Shown piece by piece: positions 55,801 to 64,000 of a stretch of 64,000 bases of DNA (position 1 is its first letter; every line of letters begins with the position of its first letter). The translations under genes were made by a program, and so were the position numbers. The stretch spans positions 1 to 64,000 of the forward strand of contig JAZKBN010000047.1 of NCBI GenBank assembly GCA_040388605.1, in the 5' to 3' direction. A model generated the notes under the pieces. That model saw only the letters and a program-made list of their open reading frames with translations, did not search any database and had not been told where the DNA came from. Source of the stretch: JAZKBN01 sp040388605. GTDB lineage: Bacteria; Bacteroidota; Bacteroidia; Cytophagales; Flexibacteraceae.

Positions 55801-58800
55801 ACATGAACTGGTCGGTGCCGGTGAACAGCCCTTACCTTGTGGCTTATTACAAAATGGATGAAGGAAGCGGCACCAGCGTGGGAGATGCTACCGGTACATA
55901 CAACAGCACTTCGATGACAGGTTTCACGGGAACCGTTTGGCAAACAACCACGCTTTCGACTCTGAACGCTTATACTTATACCTGGACACCATCTGCCGGG
56001 CTGAGCGCCACAACAGGGGCAAGCGTCACTGCAACACCGGCAAGCACAACAACCTATTACGCCACCGCAAATAATTCAAACAGCTGCGGCGCGCAGGTTG
56101 CTTTCCCGCTAACCGTTAATGTGCCGCCCGTAATAACAACCAACCCGGCAGCCACCACTGCCTGCGACGGGGGAGCCGCAACTTTTACTGCCGTGGGCAA
56201 CTCTGCCACCTCATACACCTGGCAATTAAGCACCGATAACGGCAGCAATTTCAATACAATATCTGCAGGCGGGGTTTATTCTACCGTAACGGCATCAACG
56301 CTTACATTAACCGGTGTTACGGCAGCCATGCATGGCTATCAGTACAGGGCATTGGCCAACGGGCTTTGCTCACCTTCTGCAACAAGTACGGCAGCAACCT
56401 TATCAATAACATCGCTGGCCACACCCGGCATAAGCATCAGCTCAAATATTGGCACCACTTTGTGCACAGGAACCACCGCTACATTTACGGCAACAACCAC
56501 TTTAGGCGGTACAAGTCCGTTTATACAATGGAAAGTTGACGGCAGTAATGTAGCTACCGGCCCGAGCTATACCAACAGCTCCTTATCTAACGGCCAGGTT
56601 GTAACGGCGGTGCTGACATCTAATTCTGCCTGCGCAAGCCCGACTACAGTTACAAGCAACAGCCTGACTATGACGGTTGCAGCGGCAGGCGGAATTGCCG
56701 CCTCGGTAGCTATTTCGTCTTCACCAAGCCTTATTTGCCCTAACCAGCCGGCTTCGTTTACTGCTGTGCCTACTAACGGCGGCGCTTCACCAAGCTATAT
56801 CTGGAAAGTTAACGGTACAAACGTAGGCACCGGGCCAACTTACGTAAGCGCCTCAATACCTGCGAGCGCAGCTGTTACCTGCTCCATGACATCTTCGTTC
56901 AGCTGCGCAACGCCTCTACCGGCTGTTTCAAATACGCTTACAGCGCAGGGAACTCCGCCTATACCTACGCCGGTAGTTGTATCACCGACAGGAAGCACTA
57001 CAGTATGCGCCGGCAGCCAGACCTTTACAGCAACCATAGGCAGCGCAGGAGCTTCGCCGGCATATTTATGGAAGAAAAACGGCTCGACAGTGGCAACAAC
57101 CGCAACTTATACTGCTTCATCGCTTTCAGCGTCTGATGTGATTACGGTTACAGTTACGCCATCTGAAAGCTGCGGAACTGCCGTAACATCATCTAATTTC
57201 ACGATAGCGGCCGTTACAGCCCTGCCGCCTGCCGCCACAATAGGGAGCAGCGGCCCCACATCATTCTGTGTCGGCGGAAGCACCACACTTTCGGCGGTTG
57301 GTTTAAGCCAGGGACCGGGTAATATGCTCAACTTCGCAAGCAATACTTATAATGTTAACTATGTTAAGCTGCCCGACAACATAAACCTGAATGCGGTTAC
57401 CGGCTTTACTTATGAAGTTTGGGTTAAACCTACTTCCGGCAGCTTCGGCTATAACAGGCTGCTTACAATTGGCAGCAACCCAAATTTGGGCGGCTATTTT
57501 GATTTCGGTTTCAACAACACTAATGTGCTTTATTCTGAAGGCGGTTCGCTGGGCGGCAATATTCCTGCAGGTGCAGGAACCCTTACAGCCGATGCCTGGA
57601 GCCATGTGGCCATTACCATGGACGGCACAAATATTAAGCTGTATATAAACGGCGCTTTAATATCAAGCAGTGCCTGCACCGGCCTGCCGGCAAGCATGGG
57701 CTCACGTAACTTTATACTGCTTGGCCACGGTCGCGAAGGCGACGGTGGCTCGCATGCCTTCCAAGGCAATATGGACGAAGCCCGCCTTTGGAGCATCGCC
57801 CGTACCCAAAGCGAAATACAGGCCAATATGTATGCAAGCCCATTACCGGCCACCAGCGGCCTGTTCGCACATTATAAATTCGATGAAGCTTCCGGAAGCA
57901 CCGCTGCCGATGCATCGGGCAACGGGAATACGGCCACCCTGGTTAACTGGGGCAGCAGCAATTTTGTAACGGGCACACTTACATCGCTTAACCCATACAC
58001 CCTTACCTGGTCGCCTGCCGATGGCCTGAGCGCAACTACCGGCAATTCGGTTGTGGCTACGCCAACTGCAACAACCACATATTCACTTACGGTAACCAAT
58101 GCAGGCGGATGCTCTAACGTGATTACGCAGGCGCTGACCATAAGCAGCCCGCCGGCAATAACATTACAGCCCCTTGCGCGTTCTGTTTGTGCGAATGAAA
58201 GCACATCTTTCAGTGTAAGCGCAACCGGCTCAGGCACGCTTACTTACCAATGGCAGATTCGTAACGGCGCGGGTTCCTGGAGCAATGTGAGCAACGGCGG
58301 TACAAGTCCTGCATACAGCGGCGCAACATCTGCAACATTAAGCATGGCGACTGCTCCCGGCAGCTTTACTGATAATTCTTTCCGCTGTATTGTAAGCGGA
58401 AGCTGTACGCCTGCGGCAACAAGCAATGCAGCCCTGTTGGAAATGAACAGCGCATCTGCCGCATCGGTAAGCATAAGCGCCGATCTTGGCACAACGGTTT
58501 GTAATGCGGAGCAGGTTACCCTTACGGCCACCCCGCTTAACGGAGGTAACGCACCGACCTATAAATGGTATCTTAACGGCTCTGAAGTTCCGGGCCAGAC
58601 TGCGGCAAGCTATACCACGCCGGCCATATCTGTTTCAGGAACAAATGTTTATTGTGAGCTCACCAGCAGCTCAAGCTGTGCCACCTTGGGCGTTGTAACT
58701 TCTAATACCCTTACTTTCACCACTACCGGCAGCCTGACTTCGTCGGTAAGCCTGATTGGGAGCAGCAGCCCGGTATGCCCGGCAACGCCGGTAACATTTA

Positions 58801-61800
58801 CAGCAGCAGCCACTTCCAACGGGGGCAATGCGCCGCTTTACCAATTTAAGGTGAACGGAAGCAATGTGGGTACAAACAGCACTGTAAATACCTATACCAC
58901 ATCATCGCTGCTTGCAGGCGACATAGTAACGGTTTTGCTTACTCCAAGCAGGGGCTGTGCTTCGGCCTCAACATCTTCAGGCATTACTGTTTCCCCGGCG
59001 GCGGTAACCGTTGCCGTAACGGTAATTTCAAACATCAGCGGCAGCACTTGCGGAAGCTCGGCCATCTATACAGCCAATATTACCAACGGCGGCGTTTCAC
59101 CGGCATTACAATGGTATAAAAACGGCTCATTGGTATCGGGCCAGACGGCAACAACTTATACCGATGCAGCCGCAACGGCAGGCGACGATATTTATGTGGT
59201 TATGAGTCCGGCCGGCACCTGTTACGCAGGCAGCCTTACATCTTCAACATACATACTTCGCGGGCTTAACCCTGTGCCTGCAGCCCCTGTATTATCGGCA
59301 TCGCCGGTTAACTGTAACGGCGGGGCGGTAACCCGCACTGTGCTTAATCCATTTGTCGGCAATATGCTTGAATTCCCTTCTGCTGCCGTAGCCGACAATT
59401 TTATTATGCTGCCGAATAACATTAACCAGGCTTGCAGCACCGGCTTCACTTTCGAGGCTTGGGTGAACACATCGGCGGCAGCTAATTTCTATTCACGCAT
59501 TTTCGGTTTCGGGGTATCTAATGCCGGCGCTAACCGAATTGAAATGCTGATGAATATGGCTAACGAGAACCGAATAGGCGTTGAAAGCTATTTACTGGCC
59601 GGCGGAAATATGAACGGCAACACCACAACATATTCCATTAACACATGGGTGCACGTTGCCATGACCATGGACGGCACCAATATGAAGCTATACCAAAACG
59701 GTGTGCTTGTTGATACCAAGGCCTGTGCCACATATCCTTCAACGCTTGGCGCAACGGCGTTTAACGTTATTGCACGGTCGGTAGATAATGTGGCTAACTC
59801 GTTCAGGGGCCACATGGATGAAATTCGTATGTGGACTGTTGCCCGCACACAATCGCAGATTTCCGGCACCATGAACCAAAGCATAGATGTTGCTGCGAGC
59901 GGTCTGCTGCTTTATTATAAGCTTGACCAGGCATCGGGCAACACGGTTCGGGATTTAAGCGGACACGGCAATAACGGCACCCTAACCGGCTATGCCGCCC
60001 TTACTGATGCCGACAAGTGGAAAACCACCACGAACACCGCATTTGATGTACCTACAGTATCCTGGTCGCCTTCAATCGGCCTGAGCGCAACTACAGGGCT
60101 CAGCGTATCGGCTAACCCGGCTTCAAGCACTACTTACACGGTTACTGTTACCAACGCCGCCGGCTGCTCGGCATCAGGCGCAGATGTGGTTACGGTAAGC
60201 AATGCCGCCGTAACGCCAACAGGCACACAATCTGCCTGCGGAAGCCTTGTGCTCAGCGCAACGGGCCCGGCTCCGTGGAACTGGAGCAACGGGGCAAACA
60301 CTCAAACCATTACAGTAACTTCAGACGGAACATACAGCTATACCACTTCGGGCGGATGTATTTCAAATGCAGTTGCGGTTACCATCAGCAGCACCCCGGC
60401 AGTTACGGCTCAGCCTTCCGGCACGGCCATTTGCACAGGCGGTTCGGCCGGCTTCAGCGCAACGGCAACCGGCAGCCCGCTCAGCTGGCAATGGCAGGTA
60501 AGCACCGATAACGGCAGCACTTATTCTGATATAAGCAATACCGGGATTTATACCAATGCCACAACATCGACACTCAGCCTGACCGGCGCTACAACGGCTG
60601 TAACAGGCTATAAGTACCGTGCCCGTGTGCTGAACGATTGCCAAACTGTTTACTGCAATGCAGCCGCTTTAACTGTTTACCCAACCGGTACATGGCTCGG
60701 CGGAAACATTGAATGGGGTGTGGGGGCTAACTGGTGCGGCGGCATTCCTACTGCTTCCACCGATGTAGTTATTCCTGCGATTGCGGCAAATATGCCTATA
60801 ATTCAAAGCGGGCTTTCGGCAACATGTAATAACCTTACAGTTTCAAACGGTGCAACGCTGAGCATGTTCGGGGTCTGCCAAACGAATGTGCATGGGGATT
60901 TAACGGTAAACGGTACCTTAACAGGCACCGGTTCAGACAGCCTGCGCATTGGCGGTAACATTTACAACAACGGCCTTGTTACCTTAACCAAGCCTACAGT
61001 TTTATATGGTTCAGCAAAAGTAATTTCAGGCAATGCCGATTCGCTCATTATTTCAAGCCTCAGGCTTGATGGTACCTATACCACCGATCTTGGCAAGTTC
61101 AAGCTTGGAAGCAACACTTCAGGCGTGGGTACGCTTACCCTTGGGGTTAATGATCAACTCTATATTACAGGCAGCTATCCTGCATTTAATATAGTGGCAA
61201 CCGGCATGAACAGCCGTATTGTTATGACCGNNNNNNNNNNTTCGGGAAGCATTTATTCCCTGCAGATTGCTAAAACATCCGGCTCTGTATCGCTGGGGTC
61301 TAACCTGGGTATTATGGGTGACCTTATTGTAAGTGCAGGCGCTATAAATACAGGCGGCAATACCCTGAGCGTAGCCGGTAATGTTGTGCTGAACGATTCT
61401 GTTACAAGCTCTACAGGCGGTTCCCTGAATCTGCACAATGCCGGAAGCGCATCGCTTAACATCAGCGGAACAGCAGCCAAAGTGCGTAACCTGACCATGA
61501 ATAATACGGGCGGCGCAACTGTAGCAACTGACCTGCACGTAACCGGTACTCTTGTATTTACCCAAGGCGTTTTAACTGTAGACCCTGCCAATACCTTATA
61601 CCTTGCGCCTTCGGCGCAAATTACGGGCGAAGGAACGGGCGCTTATGCAGCCGGGAAACTCTCAACCGCTGCCCTTGTAGGTACCGGGGCGGCAACTTTC
61701 GGCGGCCTTGGTTTCAGTATTGCGGCAGGAGCCGATAATTTGGGCACAGTTACCCTGGTTCGTAACAGCGGGGCATCGGCAATAAGCACTTTTAACGGCA

Positions 61801-62639
61801 ATGCAGGCAGTATAAGCCGCTTATTCAGCGCCGAGATAACAGGAGACCAGCCGACAAACGGTCGTGTTATAAGCCTTACGTGGACACAGGATGAAGACAA
61901 CAGCTCAGATTCCGCACACATGAATCTCTGGACCCGCCACACCGCTACCGACCCTTGGACCAAGCTGACCTTCGTTCCTTCCGCAGCTTACCCATCAGAA
62001 GCACAGGCAAGCTCGCGCAACCGGAGCATGAGCGCCACAACCACCCATTTCAGTGATTTCACGGCTTCTGATTTAGATAACCCGCTCCCGGTTACCCTGC
62101 TGTATTTTACAGCCGATCGCCAGGCCGACGGCAGCGCTTTGCTGAAATGGGCAACCGCTTCAGAAAGAAATAATAAAGAATTCAGGGTGCAGCGTTCCGA
62201 CGACGGATTCAGGTTTAAAGACGCAACGGTTGTGCCCGGTTCTGTAAACAGCTTCAGGCCTTTGGCTTACTCGTTTACCGATGTGGCTGCAATGTCATTG
62301 AGCACTGTTTATTATCGCCTGAAGCAAACAGATGTTGATGGGAAATCAAATTACTCAAAAACAGTGTCGCTGAGTGAGAGCAGGGTTACCGAGGAACCTC
62401 GTATTTTCCCGAACCCTTTCCGGGATAATATTGCCGTTACCGTTTTCGGGAGCCAAAAGATATCGTACACAGAGCTCTTTGATTATACAGGAAAATTGGT
62501 TCATACCGAGGCACCTGCCACAACAGGCAAAGATTTAGTTATAGGCGGCCCGGCAATCAGTAACCTGCCGGCCGGTGTTTATTTGCTTAGGGTTACTACC
62601 AATGCCGGTGTGAAGCTTGTAAAAGTTGTAAAAGACTAA
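49878..62639 (+). CDS. giant LamG/Ig-repeat adhesin-like T9SS cargo
   Basis: This 4253-residue exported protein has a long N-terminus whose hydrophobic stretch (FLILLFAMAFSWFLPTGNAFA) ends at about residue 45. It contains six LamG-like jelly-roll domains, starting near residues 84, 461, 1128, 1793, 2481 and 3160 (motifs such as FTYEAWIKA, NTWVHIAVT, FNGAMDEIRLW). Between them are Ser/Thr/Gly-rich Ig/PKD-like domains with YKWQVSTDGG, SPAYVWKKNG and TGLSSTSGASV patterns. From the second LamG on, units recur every ~2.0 kb. The end has a beta-helix-like region, a segment LLYFTADRQADGSALLKWAT, and a type A T9SS sorting domain (RIFPNPFRDNIAVTVFG ... PAGVYLLRVTTNAGV). It is likely a surface adhesin or matrix protein; the ligand is unknown. 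A 10-N gap lies at 61231. Confidence 0.92.
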   Translation: MPSFYTAAQSYPHENRLLNRANRNFLILLFAMAFSWFLPTGNAFAQPTTPTITVGGTSTPTTTTLCAGENRALTAVSTAPNSGKALYCASEALTSSSAAGNYILLPSIDFTGITNFTVEFWFRADNTPLYTRIFVLGTLAELMVPGQTGAMYSQLTWAATLNTTSINYATTWTHVAITHDGTSVLYYLNGVLDKTYASTTKVSSLGSAAIRFGRKTADDGGAKCFKGWYDEIRIWKTTRTASQISTNYKNSISTSDVDYANLMAYYRLDETSGTTVVDASPNARNATLVNFTGTPWVNSPLTPFTSNNITYAWAGPSGTLSAASGAVVTATPTAVGANAYTATPTDAQGTAGTAATSTLTLNSNVAPTVSPSSYSGCANYATLTASGSGPWTWNTGATTQSINVTNSGSYWFSNGTCNSSAATVTLTPTSVAAPVVTSSTGTSVCLGSTSTLTASNSDAGAGNQLNFNLATAGQNYVDLPAATINTSRFTTGFTYEAWIKATTLADNTALFSMATNNGNYFSIELTSTLRIRVIMQNITGANNLALPTTPQVTGLGANNLFPTGTWVHVAITLDGTNTKLYINGNLAYTQANTKFPGNIGILTTNARLGEYSYNTAQSSFNGAMDEIRLWTVARSASEIASTINYSLPASTTGLLAYYKCNDGTGTTLTDASGNGINGTMVNFTGTVWAASTMTGTTGSFNPYTYSWAPSTGLSSTSGASVGASPAVPTTYTVTATSLGGCIAKTEYTLGINNLPAITSSPANASACAGAGSVNFSMAASNASTYKWQVSTDGGFVYNDISASGTYSNVTTTTLTVSSATLGMNGYKYRGVASGTCTPAVTSTAAQLLVSSSGTPSISISANTGTTICSGTSVIFTALVNQGGASPAIQWKLNGGNIATGATYTTSSLSNSDVVTAVLTSNSPCASPTTATSNSLTMTVAGPGGIAASVAISSSPAVVCANSVVTFTATPTGGGVSPAYVWKKNGTSVGTGSTYSISGLLGSDVISVEMTSSFSCATPAPATASTSLTINATPTVSPAGITTTCNTYVTLTASGTGPWLWNTGATTQSINALSAGNYWFTGAGCLSTTATVVFTAGTTASASVASSAGSAVCQGSTTTLTASNADAGAGYQLNFNTAISGTGQNVVVLPASAINSSKFTTGITYESWVKASAINDYTGLFSVATDEGNMFSIDLNTANNNRIRVWYQNAAGSSNLLLPATPQVTGLAANNLFPTNTWVHIAVTCDGSNSKLYINGSLAYTQANTKLPSNITTTTKASIGALNYNISRYSFTGAMDEMRIWTVARSAAEIAAYINIPVPAGTTGLLAYYKCNDGSGTTLTDASGNGNNGTLSNFTGTVWQTSTLTGTTGTGFNPYTYTWGPSTGLSSTSGASVVANMAGDVTYYATATNLLGCASVTAVPLTQSPATSVTTHPIAGSACVAGSTSFSVTAANATSYKWQVSTDGGAVYTDLSASSVYSNVATNTLSISNAIESMSGYKYRAAVTGTCSTVYSNPAQLSITVSGAPAITISSSIGTSVCSGSFVSFTASTNLGGSSPSIDWKVNGSTVYTGATYNNFSLTNGDVVTAVLTSNSACASPTTATSNALTFTVSGAVVPSVSISGTPSSVCTSTVVTFTATPTNGGTLPTYVWKKNGTSVGTGATYSTASLLSSDVISVEMTSSFACASPAVATANTSLTVASNPSVSPAGTTTSCANSVVLTASGSGPWLWNTGAVTQSINASSSGNYWFTSGGCVSSIATVVITTTSVATPAITSSAGSAVCFGSGTTLTAAVPAGSQLNFNSSAQGAGQNKVVLPTTLTNRKFDRGFTYEAWVKPTTVVDNSPVFSMALDGNFQVEVQVALNNRIRVSMTGATNNPVTIPTTPAIPGFGANNAVPANTWIHVAVTMDGANTKIYVNGSLITSAVNTLVPSNMNTGFVTTTAALGAASYTTTINAFNGAMDEVRLWNGARTATEIANNMNWSVPVNSPYLVAYYKMDEGSGTSVGDATGTYNSTSMTGFTGTVWQTTTLSTLNAYTYTWTPSAGLSATTGASVTATPASTTTYYATANNSNSCGAQVAFPLTVNVPPVITTNPAATTACDGGAATFTAVGNSATSYTWQLSTDNGSNFNTISAGGVYSTVTASTLTLTGVTAAMHGYQYRALANGLCSPSATSTAATLSITSLATPGISISSNIGTTLCTGTTATFTATTTLGGTSPFIQWKVDGSNVATGPSYTNSSLSNGQVVTAVLTSNSACASPTTVTSNSLTMTVAAAGGIAASVAISSSPSLICPNQPASFTAVPTNGGASPSYIWKVNGTNVGTGPTYVSASIPASAAVTCSMTSSFSCATPLPAVSNTLTAQGTPPIPTPVVVSPTGSTTVCAGSQTFTATIGSAGASPAYLWKKNGSTVATTATYTASSLSASDVITVTVTPSESCGTAVTSSNFTIAAVTALPPAATIGSSGPTSFCVGGSTTLSAVGLSQGPGNMLNFASNTYNVNYVKLPDNINLNAVTGFTYEVWVKPTSGSFGYNRLLTIGSNPNLGGYFDFGFNNTNVLYSEGGSLGGNIPAGAGTLTADAWSHVAITMDGTNIKLYINGALISSSACTGLPASMGSRNFILLGHGREGDGGSHAFQGNMDEARLWSIARTQSEIQANMYASPLPATSGLFAHYKFDEASGSTAADASGNGNTATLVNWGSSNFVTGTLTSLNPYTLTWSPADGLSATTGNSVVATPTATTTYSLTVTNAGGCSNVITQALTISSPPAITLQPLARSVCANESTSFSVSATGSGTLTYQWQIRNGAGSWSNVSNGGTSPAYSGATSATLSMATAPGSFTDNSFRCIVSGSCTPAATSNAALLEMNSASAASVSISADLGTTVCNAEQVTLTATPLNGGNAPTYKWYLNGSEVPGQTAASYTTPAISVSGTNVYCELTSSSSCATLGVVTSNTLTFTTTGSLTSSVSLIGSSSPVCPATPVTFTAAATSNGGNAPLYQFKVNGSNVGTNSTVNTYTTSSLLAGDIVTVLLTPSRGCASASTSSGITVSPAAVTVAVTVISNISGSTCGSSAIYTANITNGGVSPALQWYKNGSLVSGQTATTYTDAAATAGDDIYVVMSPAGTCYAGSLTSSTYILRGLNPVPAAPVLSASPVNCNGGAVTRTVLNPFVGNMLEFPSAAVADNFIMLPNNINQACSTGFTFEAWVNTSAAANFYSRIFGFGVSNAGANRIEMLMNMANENRIGVESYLLAGGNMNGNTTTYSINTWVHVAMTMDGTNMKLYQNGVLVDTKACATYPSTLGATAFNVIARSVDNVANSFRGHMDEIRMWTVARTQSQISGTMNQSIDVAASGLLLYYKLDQASGNTVRDLSGHGNNGTLTGYAALTDADKWKTTTNTAFDVPTVSWSPSIGLSATTGLSVSANPASSTTYTVTVTNAAGCSASGADVVTVSNAAVTPTGTQSACGSLVLSATGPAPWNWSNGANTQTITVTSDGTYSYTTSGGCISNAVAVTISSTPAVTAQPSGTAICTGGSAGFSATATGSPLSWQWQVSTDNGSTYSDISNTGIYTNATTSTLSLTGATTAVTGYKYRARVLNDCQTVYCNAAALTVYPTGTWLGGNIEWGVGANWCGGIPTASTDVVIPAIAANMPIIQSGLSATCNNLTVSNGATLSMFGVCQTNVHGDLTVNGTLTGTGSDSLRIGGNIYNNGLVTLTKPTVLYGSAKVISGNADSLIISSLRLDGTYTTDLGKFKLGSNTSGVGTLTLGVNDQLYITGSYPAFNIVATGMNSRIVMTXXXXSGSIYSLQIAKTSGSVSLGSNLGIMGDLIVSAGAINTGGNTLSVAGNVVLNDSVTSSTGGSLNLHNAGSASLNISGTAAKVRNLTMNNTGGATVATDLHVTGTLVFTQGVLTVDPANTLYLAPSAQITGEGTGAYAAGKLSTAALVGTGAATFGGLGFSIAAGADNLGTVTLVRNSGASAISTFNGNAGSISRLFSAEITGDQPTNGRVISLTWTQDEDNSSDSAHMNLWTRHTATDPWTKLTFVPSAAYPSEAQASSRNRSMSATTTHFSDFTASDLDNPLPVTLLYFTADRQADGSALLKWATASERNNKEFRVQRSDDGFRFKDATVVPGSVNSFRPLAYSFTDVAAMSLSTVYYRLKQTDVDGKSNYSKTVSLSESRVTEEPRIFPNPFRDNIAVTVFGSQKISYTELFDYTGKLVHTEAPATTGKDLVIGGPAISNLPAGVYLLRVTTNAGVKLVKVVKD
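51250..60060 (+). repeat. tandem array of ~2-kb coding repeats inside the giant gene
   Basis: LamG starts fall at about nucleotides 51262, 53262, 55258, 57321 and 59360, spacings of 2000, 1996, 2063 and 2039 bases. The repeating unit is LamG, a TGLS-x-TSGASV segment, then several Ig-like domains. Near-identical phrases (SPAYVWKKNGTSVGTG / LPTYVWKKNGTSVGTG) recur. Later units have drifted more than the second to fourth. Confidence 0.85.
61231..61240. other. assembly gap (10 N) in the giant gene
   Basis: The frame is preserved through ten N, so any true length of 1, 4, 7 or 10 bases would also fit. No shared overlap is seen in the flanks, unlike the gaps in gpmI and the VWA gene. Confidence 0.9.
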
Positions 62640-62665
62640 ATACCCGCTTTGTCGGAATTTAATTT

Positions 62666-62698
62666 CAGGGCTGCCCACAAGGCGGCCCTGTTTGTTTT
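62666..62698 (+). terminator. intrinsic terminator after the giant gene
   Basis: CAGGGCTGCC (62666-62675) pairs with GGCGGCCCTG (62681-62690) with one U.G pair and a 5-base loop, followed by TTTGTTTT. Confidence 0.85.
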
Positions 62699-62738
62699 AA
62701 GTGTAAATTCTGATTGCTTGCAGCAGTGAAAAATAAAA

Positions 62739-62791
62739 CACTGAAAAACAAAAAGGCCGCCTTGCGGGCAGCCCTTTCGATTTTCAGTGTT
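62739..62791 (-). terminator. terminator after the response regulator gene
   Basis: On the minus strand, AAAGGGCTGCC pairs with GGCGGCCTTT and is followed by TTGTTTTT. An outer ACACTGAAAA / TTTTCAGTGT pairing extends the stem. The core is a near copy, in inverted orientation, of the terminator at 62666-62698. Confidence 0.75.
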
Positions 62792-62833
62792 TGTTTGCTT
62801 CCGAAACGGAACGATGCTAATCAATATAATAAT

Positions 62834-63250
62834 TTATGCCTCAAGCTTCGAAAGCGCATCGGAGCTTAGCGGTTTGTTTATGTATTTGCTTACGTACTTG
62901 CTTTTCTTAGCCTTGCTCATATCCTGCGGGTTCATGCTGGATGTAAGCATAACAATTTTGCAGCTTTCGCGTACGCCTTCGCTCAGCTTTTCAAATTCTT
63001 CAAGGAACTGAAAGCCATCCATAAGGGGCATATCAATATCGAGGAAAATAAGCTCGGGGAGCAGGGGAGAGCCGGGGCTGCCAAGCTTCTCAAGGTTTTT
63101 TAACGATTCAATGGCTGCTTTGGCGCCGGTATGTGTAAGTATTCTATGGGCTACTGATGCCGATTCAAGCATCTTTTGGTTTATCAGGTTGTCTATCTCA
63201 TTATCGTCAATGAGCATTACCGACCTGTATTTTGGAGTAACCGGGGGCAT
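62834..63250 (-). CDS. single-domain response regulator
   Basis: This is a receiver-only response regulator of about 138 residues. I start at the ATG at 63250 (MPPVTPKYRSVMLIDDNEID); an upstream in-frame ATG at 63289 or 63364 would add a basic stretch not typical of receivers. The acidic pair is D15/D16. The phospho-acceptor is D71 in LIFLDIDMPLMDGF, the switch Thr is in VMLTSS and the conserved Lys in YINKPLS. There is no output domain, so it probably acts by protein contact or as a phosphorelay intermediate. The cognate kinase is not in the window. It shares a strand with radA upstream, about 150 bp away. Confidence 0.88.
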   Translation of the reverse strand: MPPVTPKYRSVMLIDDNEIDNLINQKMLESASVAHRILTHTGAKAAIESLKNLEKLGSPGSPLLPELIFLDIDMPLMDGFQFLEEFEKLSEGVRESCKIVMLTSSMNPQDMSKAKKSKYVSKYINKPLSSDALSKLEA

Positions 63251-63398
63251 ATAGCGTGTATTGTTTTTATGTAACGTAATTCTAAGCATTAAATTCCTAT
63301 CATGCTTTCTGCTATTTGAATAAGCATATTGCCTGAATGTAATGTTTTGCCGTTTTATGAACAAATATGGTGCCTTTAGTCACAGAATTATACCTTTA

Positions 63399-64000
63399 CT
63401 AACCCTGAAGGCGTTCGGCCATTTCAGCAAGTTTGGTAATAGTTTCCACCTCAATTTTGAACTGCATATCGCGCAGGGCTTTTTCATTGTAGCGGGAAAT
63501 GAAAATTTTTCCGAAACCAAGCTTTTCAGCCTCGCGAATGCGGTTTTCAATTCGGTTCACTGCCCTTACCTCGCCGCCTAAGCCTACTTCACCTGCAAAA
63601 CAAATTCGGTGATGTATGTTTAAATCATCATATGAAGATATTATGCCGGCGCAAATTGCAAGGTCAACTGCGGGGTCTTCTATCTTCAGGCCGCCGGCAA
63701 TGTTCAGGAAAACGTCCTGGGTTCCAACGCGGCAGCCGCAACGTTTTTCAAGCACGGCCAAAAGCATGTTTAATCTTCTCGGGTCGTAGCCGGTGCTGCT
63801 GCGCTGGGGAGTGCCGTAGGTGGCGTTGCCCACAAGGCTTTGGGTTTCAATGAGCAATGGCCTGTTTCCTTCCAGCGATGCGGCAATGGCTACCCCGCTC
63901 AGGTCTTCATCTCGCTGGGTAATCAGTATTTCGCTGGGGTTATTTACCTGCCTGAGGCCGAAGCCGGCCATTTCGTAAATACCAATTTCAGATGTGCTGC
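63399..64000 (-). CDS. radA: DNA repair protein RadA, 3' portion (5' end beyond the window)
   Basis: This is the C-terminal ~200 residues of RadA/Sms, the RecA-like helicase that extends branches in recombination repair. The visible part reads SEIGIYEMAGFGLRQVNNPS at its N-terminus, continues in frame to the window edge, and then shows the Lon-protease-like domain: LLIETQSLVGNATYGTPQR, GGLKIEDPAVDLAICAGIIS, EVGLGGEVRAVNRIENRI. The zinc finger and the ATPase core are outside the window. The downstream gene is the response regulator. Confidence 0.93.
   Translation of the reverse strand, partial: STSEIGIYEMAGFGLRQVNNPSEILITQRDEDLSGVAIAASLEGNRPLLIETQSLVGNATYGTPQRSSTGYDPRRLNMLLAVLEKRCGCRVGTQDVFLNIAGGLKIEDPAVDLAICAGIISSYDDLNIHHRICFAGEVGLGGEVRAVNRIENRIREAEKLGFGKIFISRYNEKALRDMQFKIEVETITKLAEMAERLQG

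Overview
The window looks like a scaffold from a member of the Bacteroidota, probably an uncultured one. Four 10-N scaffold joins suggest a draft or metagenome assembly. The lineage call rests on families that are largely confined to that phylum (DUF3276, DUF2851, DUF4783, a GldA-like ABC ATPase, a PID-CTERM mini-protein), on two type IX secretion (T9SS) cargo proteins with C-terminal sorting domains, and on Bacteroidota-type -7 promoter boxes (TAnnTTTG) in front of many genes. No rRNA, tRNA, CRISPR array, transposase or prophage was seen.

Layout. 1-223: end of a dispersed structured repeat, then dnaG. 2245-6297: a tandem pair of GT-C type membrane glycosyltransferases. 6502-7617: a von Willebrand A protein. 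7735-9195: a secreted PHP-fold phosphoesterase-like T9SS cargo. 9385-11864: an O-antigen ligase/polymerase-like membrane protein and a GT9 heptosyltransferase-like enzyme, overlapping by 4 bp. 12169-16992: RNase R, gpmI and a DUF4783 protein. 17158-19980: an accessory patch holding two AT-rich orphan genes, a decayed 3' fragment of ychF, an uncharacterised HTH protein and a cluster of palindromic repeats, ending at intact ychF. 21213-31918: mostly housekeeping (AI-2E transporter, DUF3276, RlpA, DUF58, sucC, DUF2851, di-haem peroxidase, lpd). 32544-34526: a second copy of the HTH family and two tiny membrane-associated proteins. 34886-43327: EamA transporter, dusB, CPBP protease, cdsA, a helix-hairpin-helix surface protein, rdgB, udk and a GldA-like ATPase. 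43542-49260: M16 peptidase, another copy of the composite repeat, a lipoprotein and a polysaccharide flippase. 49878-62639: a 12.8-kb gene for a giant LamG/Ig-repeat T9SS adhesin-like protein. 62834-64000: a single-domain response regulator and the 3' part of radA.

How the genes relate. Surface biology dominates the non-housekeeping content. The GT-C enzymes, O-antigen-type membrane protein, GT9 enzyme and flippase point to surface polysaccharide, CdsA to phospholipid, RlpA to the wall, and T9SS cargo to secreted or attached proteins. No T9SS core gene is present. The most novel material is (i) two paralogous HTH proteins (18513-19379 and 32544-33602) that share an N-terminal domain, a C-terminal FG-ending motif and a conserved promoter/leader; (ii) a composite dispersed repeat with a cloverleaf-like inverted-repeat core, present three times; and (iii) a displaced ychF 3' end that resembles an integration or duplication scar. 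Two of the four N-runs appear to be false gaps, where contig ends overlap by 5 bp and joining them restores a clean reading frame.
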